DNA of 5,132 nt from an uncultured Veillonella sp. (GTDB lineage Bacteria > Bacillota > Negativicutes > Veillonellales > Veillonellaceae). Made by a program: the position numbers and the translations under genes. Positions 3,801 through 5,132 of this stretch are shown piece by piece; the stretch's first letter is position 1; each line of letters begins with the position of its first letter. Below the pieces are notes generated by a model. That model was not told the origin of the DNA. It was given only the letters and a program-made list of their open reading frames with translations, and searched no databases. The stretch covers positions 1-5,132 of the forward strand of contig CAKQBP010000118.1 in NCBI GenBank assembly GCA_934216375.1. The letters are read 5' to 3'.

Positions 3801-5132
3801 TAATGTTGCTGATGGTGAAGTGGCGGCTAATTCCAAAGATGCAGTTAACGGCGGTCAACTTCATGCGGCTAAAACCGAATTAAATAACAACATTAATGAT
3901 GCTAAGACTGAATTAAACAAAAATATCGGTGATACCAAAACTGAACTCAATAAAAATATTAATGACGCTAAAACCGAACTGAACGGCAATATAGATAATG
4001 CAAAAACCGAGCTAAACAATAATATATCGACAGCGAAGAATGATGTGATTAATACCGGTCTCAAGTTTGATGCGGATACAGGTGGAACTAAGACCAATAA
4101 ACTGGGTTCCAAGGTAACGGTAAATGGCGATGATAATATTACGACAGAAATCAGTCAAACTGGTGACGATACTAAGATCGGTCTTAAATTAAAGAAAGAT
4201 CTCAATGTTACTACTGTTACTGCCGCTGATACTGTGAAAGCTGGCACTGTGACTATGGGTAAACAAGCTGGTGGTGCAGGTGGTGCCAACGGTAACTTTG
4301 TAACAGGGCTCGATAATAAGTCTTGGAACGCGGATAATCCTCAAGCTGTAAGTGGTCGAGCTGCTACGGAAGATCAGTTGAAATCTGTTAATGATAAGGT
4401 CAATACAAATGTAACCAATATCAATAAAGGATTAAACTTTAACGGCGATAGCGGTGCTACGATTAATAAAAAATTAGGTGACACTGTTACCATTAAAGGT
4501 AGTGCTACGGCGGATCTTACGGATAATAATATCGGTGTCGTGTCTGATGGCAGCACATTAAATGTGAAACTAGCTAAAACATTAACTGGTTTGGATAGCG
4601 TAACAGCTGGTGGAACAACTATTAATAGTAGTGGTTTGATCGTAGGCGGTAAGACCTACGTAACGCCAAACGGTATCAATGCAAATAATCAAAAGATTAC
4701 CGGTCTAGCAAAAGGCACAGATCCTACTGATGCGGTTAACTTCAGTCAGCTACAGGATGCTATCGGTGGAACTGCTAAGGCAAGTACTGTGAAAGCTAAA
4801 AACAGCAACATCACTGTAGAAGAAGGTACAAATGCAGCCGGCGGTAAGGAATATACTGTCGGATTAGGGGATAAAATCACCTTAGGAACTGCTAATCCTG
4901 TATCTGTGGATGGTACTGCAGGCACGGTAACTGGTCTTACTAATACTGCTTGGGATGTAGATAATCCACAAGCCGTAACTGGTCGTGCTGCAACGGAAGA
5001 TCAGTTGAAATCTGTTAATACGCAAGTTAATACGAACAAGGATAAAATAGCTCAAAACACAACTGACATTGCTCAAAATGCGACTGATATCGGTAAGAAT
5101 AAACAAGATATAACTAAGAACAAGACTGATAT
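670..5132 (+). CDS. Giant YadA/Hia-like trimeric autotransporter adhesin (partial, 3' end outside window)
   Basis: One frame runs from ATG at 670 to the window end without a stop: 1,487 complete codons plus two bases. The product should be a homotrimeric surface fibre (type Vc secretion) for adhesion to host cells, surfaces or other bacteria. Domain order by residue: ESPR 1-28; signal peptide core about 42-58; beta-roll head about 73-297 with 14-residue repeats carrying SIAIG-like cores; neck 327-365 (ITNVAAG, DAINGSQL); then a stalk mosaic of KG/GIN/neck and Trp-ring modules separated by coiled coils. Four NxxW motifs, each followed by GRAATEDQLK or close variants, mark Trp rings. I saw no cysteine after C15, as is usual for autotransporters. 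The C-terminal YadA anchor, required for export, lies beyond the window. It has its own ribosome binding site and is separated from the upstream adhesin by a terminator. The family is secure. The exact ligand cannot be read from the sequence. A resemblance to Veillonella Hag1 or Vta proteins is likely but unproven. Confidence 0.95.
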   Translation, partial: MNRIFKVIWSRTKGCYVVVAETAKNMSKRSTMTSVFAKMSGPVIATALFMSMMSPMIVHGSTIVQGAGAQAKNGTVAIGDNSTALADNSVALGTGATVTKVNRANVGNVQGVAIGRNATVEVNNGVAIGNLTKVASLNGFALGNTSWAGYDEAGNYVGADNDQAFGTNARAWGGSSMAFGNNAKAAAGGAVAMGNGSQARGKWAVAIGNNAQAKAEGSRAIGVNSYATGLNSIAMGWESNAREDSSIAIGTYSDSIQKNSIAIGNRAVSYAEDSVTLGRNTTVNKNHNRSVALGTNSATADTHSTPNQYVNGLWFKNLAGGTADSTVSIGNDTVKRTITNVAAGRMNPSSTDAINGSQLYAVANSLGNLATTTKNILGGNAALDPDTGKLTMSDIGFTGKSTIHDAIRYNKDNIDKGLFFYGDNFVQNQVKLGDTVRIKGGATGALADNNIGVQADGNGTLNVKLAKKITGLDSVTAGTATIDNKGVSVGNKLYVSTGGLNANNQQLRGVADGSGSQDAVNYGQLQRAINGTAKEAIVKANDDGNITVRENSTAKGGKEYTVGLNYKITVGKGAASHPITIDSGTGTVTGLTNTSWNVNNPAPVTGRAATEDQLKRVNERVNSNQYFINQNTQNISDNSSRIGANARNITKIQGDITTNKNDINTINNTLEKGLYFSSDTGASIKRKLGDTLVIKGGATGALSDNNIGVVSDGTGRLTVKLAKYLTGLESVNAGNTTISKNGLSVGARTYVTPDGINANNQKITGVANGTAPNDAVNFSQLQSAIGGTAKATTVKSKDANVTVTEGTNVNGGKEYTVGLGNKLAVGTAHPVTVDGTAGTVTGLTNAAWNVNNPQAVTGRAATEDQLKTVNTQVNTNKDKIAQNTTDIAQNATDIGKNKQDITKNKTDIAQNTTDIGKNKTDIAQNKQNITQNTQDIATNKNAISTINTTIAKGLNFDGDSGAVINKQLGDKLSIKGGAAAANLTDNNIGVVSDGSTLNVKLAKTLTGLDSVTAGGTTINSSGLTVGGKTYVTPNGINANDKKITNVADGEVAANSKDAVNGGQLHAAKTELNNNINDAKTELNKNIGDTKTELNKNINDAKTELNGNIDNAKTELNNNISTAKNDVINTGLKFDADTGGTKTNKLGSKVTVNGDDNITTEISQTGDDTKIGLKLKKDLNVTTVTAADTVKAGTVTMGKQAGGAGGANGNFVTGLDNKSWNADNPQAVSGRAATEDQLKSVNDKVNTNVTNINKGLNFNGDSGATINKKLGDTVTIKGSATADLTDNNIGVVSDGSTLNVKLAKTLTGLDSVTAGGTTINSSGLIVGGKTYVTPNGINANNQKITGLAKGTDPTDAVNFSQLQDAIGGTAKASTVKAKNSNITVEEGTNAAGGKEYTVGLGDKITLGTANPVSVDGTAGTVTGLTNTAWDVDNPQAVTGRAATEDQLKSVNTQVNTNKDKIAQNTTDIAQNATDIGKNKQDITKNKTD
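886..1560 (+). other. YadA-type left-handed beta-roll head
   Basis: About residues 73-297 hold roughly fifteen copies of the YadA head repeat (YadA_head family), with cores such as TVAIG, SVALG, GFALG, SMAFG, AVAMG, SRAIG, SIAMG and SVTLG. Spacing is irregular in the first third, with insertions around NTSWAGYDEAGNYVG. It then becomes exactly 42 nt (14 residues) for eight consecutive core glycines, whose codons start at 1207, 1249, 1291, 1333, 1375, 1417, 1459 and 1501. In YadA and BadA such repeats form a trimeric parallel beta-roll that carries adhesive activity. The insertions could form surface loops with ligand specificity, which is inference. Confidence 0.9.
1648..1761 (+). other. Head-to-stalk neck
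   Basis: Residues 327-365 run from TVSIGND through RTITNVAAG to STDAINGSQLYAVAN. This is the standard neck (YadA_stalk family) that narrows the wide head trimer into a coiled coil. The pattern ITNVAxG..TDAxNxSQL is one of the most conserved in trimeric autotransporters. A short unassigned stretch before it (about 298-326, including NGLWFKN) has no head repeat. After it comes a coiled-coil and beta segment (NILGGNAALDPDTGKLTM, then IHDAIRYNKDNIDKG) leading into the first stalk module. Confidence 0.87.
1915..2514 (+). repeat. Stalk module 1 (KG-GIN-neck-Trp ring)
   Basis: This first copy of the globular stalk module is about 200 residues long. It opens with DKGLFFYGD, continues through KLGDTVRIKGGATGAL, DNNIGVQADG, GLDSVTAG and LNANNQQLRGVADG to a neck (QDAVNYGQL). 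It ends with the Trp-ring part: GGKEYTVGL, VTGLTNTSWNVNNP and GRAATEDQLK. It is the most divergent copy, for example LNANNQQLRG where later copies have INANNQKITG. The ancestral edge of a repeat array is often the most divergent, which fits its place next to the head. Confidence 0.82.
2539..2682 (+). repeat. Heptad coiled-coil stalk with core asparagines, first segment
   Basis: A 7-residue pattern I-x-x-N-x-x-x runs from the N at 2539 through NQYFINQ, NTQNISD, NSSRIGA and NARNITK to NKNDINT. Asparagine codons at 2539, 2560, 2581, 2602 and 2644 are in a 21-nt register; the position at 2623 is isoleucine instead. This is the N@d type of trimeric coiled coil known from autotransporter stalks, where the core asparagines bind anions. 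This segment is shorter and less regular than the one after module 2. Confidence 0.82.
2683..3270 (+). repeat. Stalk module 2 (KG-GIN-neck-Trp ring)
   Basis: A second complete module of 196 codons, from KGLYFSSDTG to GRAATEDQLK. In order it has KLGDTLVIKGGATGAL, DNNIGVVSDG, LTGLESVNAG, YVTPDGINANNQKITG, a neck (NDAVNFSQLQ), GGKEYTVGL, and the Trp ring LTNAAWNVNNP at 3196-3228. It matches module 4 almost end to end at a distance of 1,740-1,743 nt; the extra codon is in VVSDGTGRL. It is followed by the long heptad stalk. Confidence 0.87.
3295..3522 (+). repeat. Long N-in-core heptad stalk (21-bp repeats)
   Basis: Ten asparagine codons start exactly 21 nt apart: 3295, 3316, 3337, 3358, 3379, 3400, 3421, 3442, 3463 and 3484. 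Ten isoleucine codons share the register at 3307 and every 21 nt up to 3496. The unit reads like NTTDIAQ, NATDIGK, NKQDITK. This is the trimeric coiled coil with I at one core position and N at the next (N@d). The DNA is itself a near-tandem 21-bp repeat, so the number of heptads could change by slippage or recombination. Reverse-strand open frames here are by-products of the repeat. Confidence 0.92.
3523..3864 (+). repeat. Stalk module 3, first half only (KG-GIN-neck)
   Basis: This copy has the KG and GIN-like parts: KGLNFDGDSGA, QLGDKLSIKGGAAAA, then LTDNNIGVVSDG through YVTPNGINAN. It then switches to a different neck (KKITNVADG, DAVNGGQLHAA) and lacks the GGKEYTVGL and Trp-ring half found in modules 1, 2 and 4. 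Residues encoded at 3616-3786 match module 4 (4516-4686) at 56 of 57 positions. The truncated layout suggests module swapping at the neck. Confidence 0.85.
3868..4056 (+). repeat. Eleven-residue (hendecad) coiled-coil stalk, 33-bp repeats
   Basis: Five full 33-nt units start at 3868, 3901, 3934, 3967 and 4000, with a degenerate sixth at 4033. They read AKTELNNNIND, AKTELNKNIGD, TKTELNKNIND, AKTELNGNIDN and AKTELNNNIST, then AKNDVINTG. An 11-residue period with L and I in fixed places predicts a coiled coil with nearly straight or slightly right-handed strands, unlike the left-handed heptad stalks on either side. Codon use differs between units (GAA TTA, GAA CTC, GAA CTG, GAG CTA), so the units are not freshly duplicated. 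Confidence 0.9.
4054..4383 (+). other. Variant KG and Trp-ring module with GANG sequence
   Basis: About 110 residues from TGLKFDADTGG to GRAATEDQLK. It keeps the KG-like opening (NKLGSKVTVNGDDNITTEI, IGLKLKKDLNV) and a Trp ring (GLDNKSWNADNP, W codon at 4324). It lacks the DNNIGVVSDG and GIN parts. Before the Trp ring it has a glycine-rich KQAGGAGGANG stretch not seen in the other modules, resembling the GANG element described in other trimeric adhesins. It is the shortest of the four Trp-ring units and is fed by the 11-residue coiled coil. Confidence 0.78.
4426..5010 (+). repeat. Stalk module 4 (KG-GIN-neck-Trp ring)
   Basis: A complete module of 195 codons from KGLNFNGDSGA to GRAATEDQLK. 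It contains KLGDTVTIKG, LTDNNIGVVSDG, YVTPNGINANNQKITG, the neck TDAVNFSQLQ, GGKEYTVGL and the Trp ring LTNTAWDVDNP (W codon at 4951). Its first third is closest to module 3 and its remainder pairs with module 2 at 1,740 nt, so it looks like a mosaic of the two. It begins the second round of the large repeat. Confidence 0.87.
5011..5132 (+). repeat. Second copy of the heptad stalk, cut by the window end
   Basis: This aligns without gaps to 3271-3392 with five mismatches in 122 nt. The last 77 nt (5056-5132) are identical to 3316-3392. It encodes the same N-in-core heptads (NTTDIAQ, NATDIGK, NKQDITK). The reading frame is still open, so the stalk and probably another module continue downstream. 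Confidence 0.92.

Noticed and set aside
3295..4056. Short regular repeats that might suggest a CRISPR array
   Set aside because: The 21-bp and 33-bp units are contiguous, without unique spacers, and stay in a coding frame that makes coiled coils.
3459..4112. Reverse-strand open frames with hydrophobic, membrane-like translations
   Set aside because: The hydrophobic look comes from reading AAT and GAT rich repeat codons backwards. No start signals are present and the forward frame explains the region fully.
1..5132. An entirely new biological system in this window
   Set aside because: All coding sequence fits the known trimeric autotransporter family. The novelty is in its architecture and repeat evolution, not in an unrecognised kind of system.

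Overview
The window looks like chromosomal DNA of a diderm Firmicute, most likely Veillonella or a close Negativicutes relative. It is moderately AT-rich. It carries the C-terminal tail of one YadA-like trimeric autotransporter adhesin (TAA) and, after a terminator and an AT-rich gap, the first 1,487 codons of a second, very large one. The genus is inferred from the style of the proteins (the post-barrel tail of the first gene, the ESPR signal sequence and the repeat modules of the second) and from the known presence of several TAA genes in Veillonella (Hag1 of V. atypica, the Vta proteins of V. parvula). No marker gene is present to prove it.

Layout. Positions 1-204 are the last 67 codons of an upstream gene: a probable final barrel strand followed by a regular heptad coiled coil. 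Positions 238-275 form a strong intrinsic terminator. Positions 276-654 are AT-rich and non-coding, with a perfect 16-bp palindrome, an 11-bp direct repeat and three copies of ATATTCATA, the last overlapping a candidate -10 box. A clear ribosome binding site (655-660) precedes the ATG at 670. From there one frame stays open to the end of the window at 5132.

The large protein is built in order from: an extended ESPR signal peptide (residues 1 to about 60); a left-handed beta-roll head of about fifteen 14-residue repeats; a neck; then a mosaic stalk. The stalk alternates globular modules (KG, GIN-like and neck sequences followed by Trp-ring domains ending in GRAATEDQL) with coiled coils of two periodicities: a 7-residue stalk with asparagine in the core of nearly every heptad, and an 11-residue stalk. 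The arrangement repeats with a period of about 1,740 nt. The window ends inside the second copy of the heptad stalk, so more copies and the membrane anchor probably lie downstream.

Function. Both genes should encode trimeric surface fibres that are exported by Sec, anchored in the outer membrane by a C-terminal 12-stranded barrel, and used for adhesion or coaggregation. The family is known. The points worth a second look are the repeat architecture, the signs of uneven homogenisation between repeats, the post-barrel coiled coil of the first gene, and the structured intergenic region.
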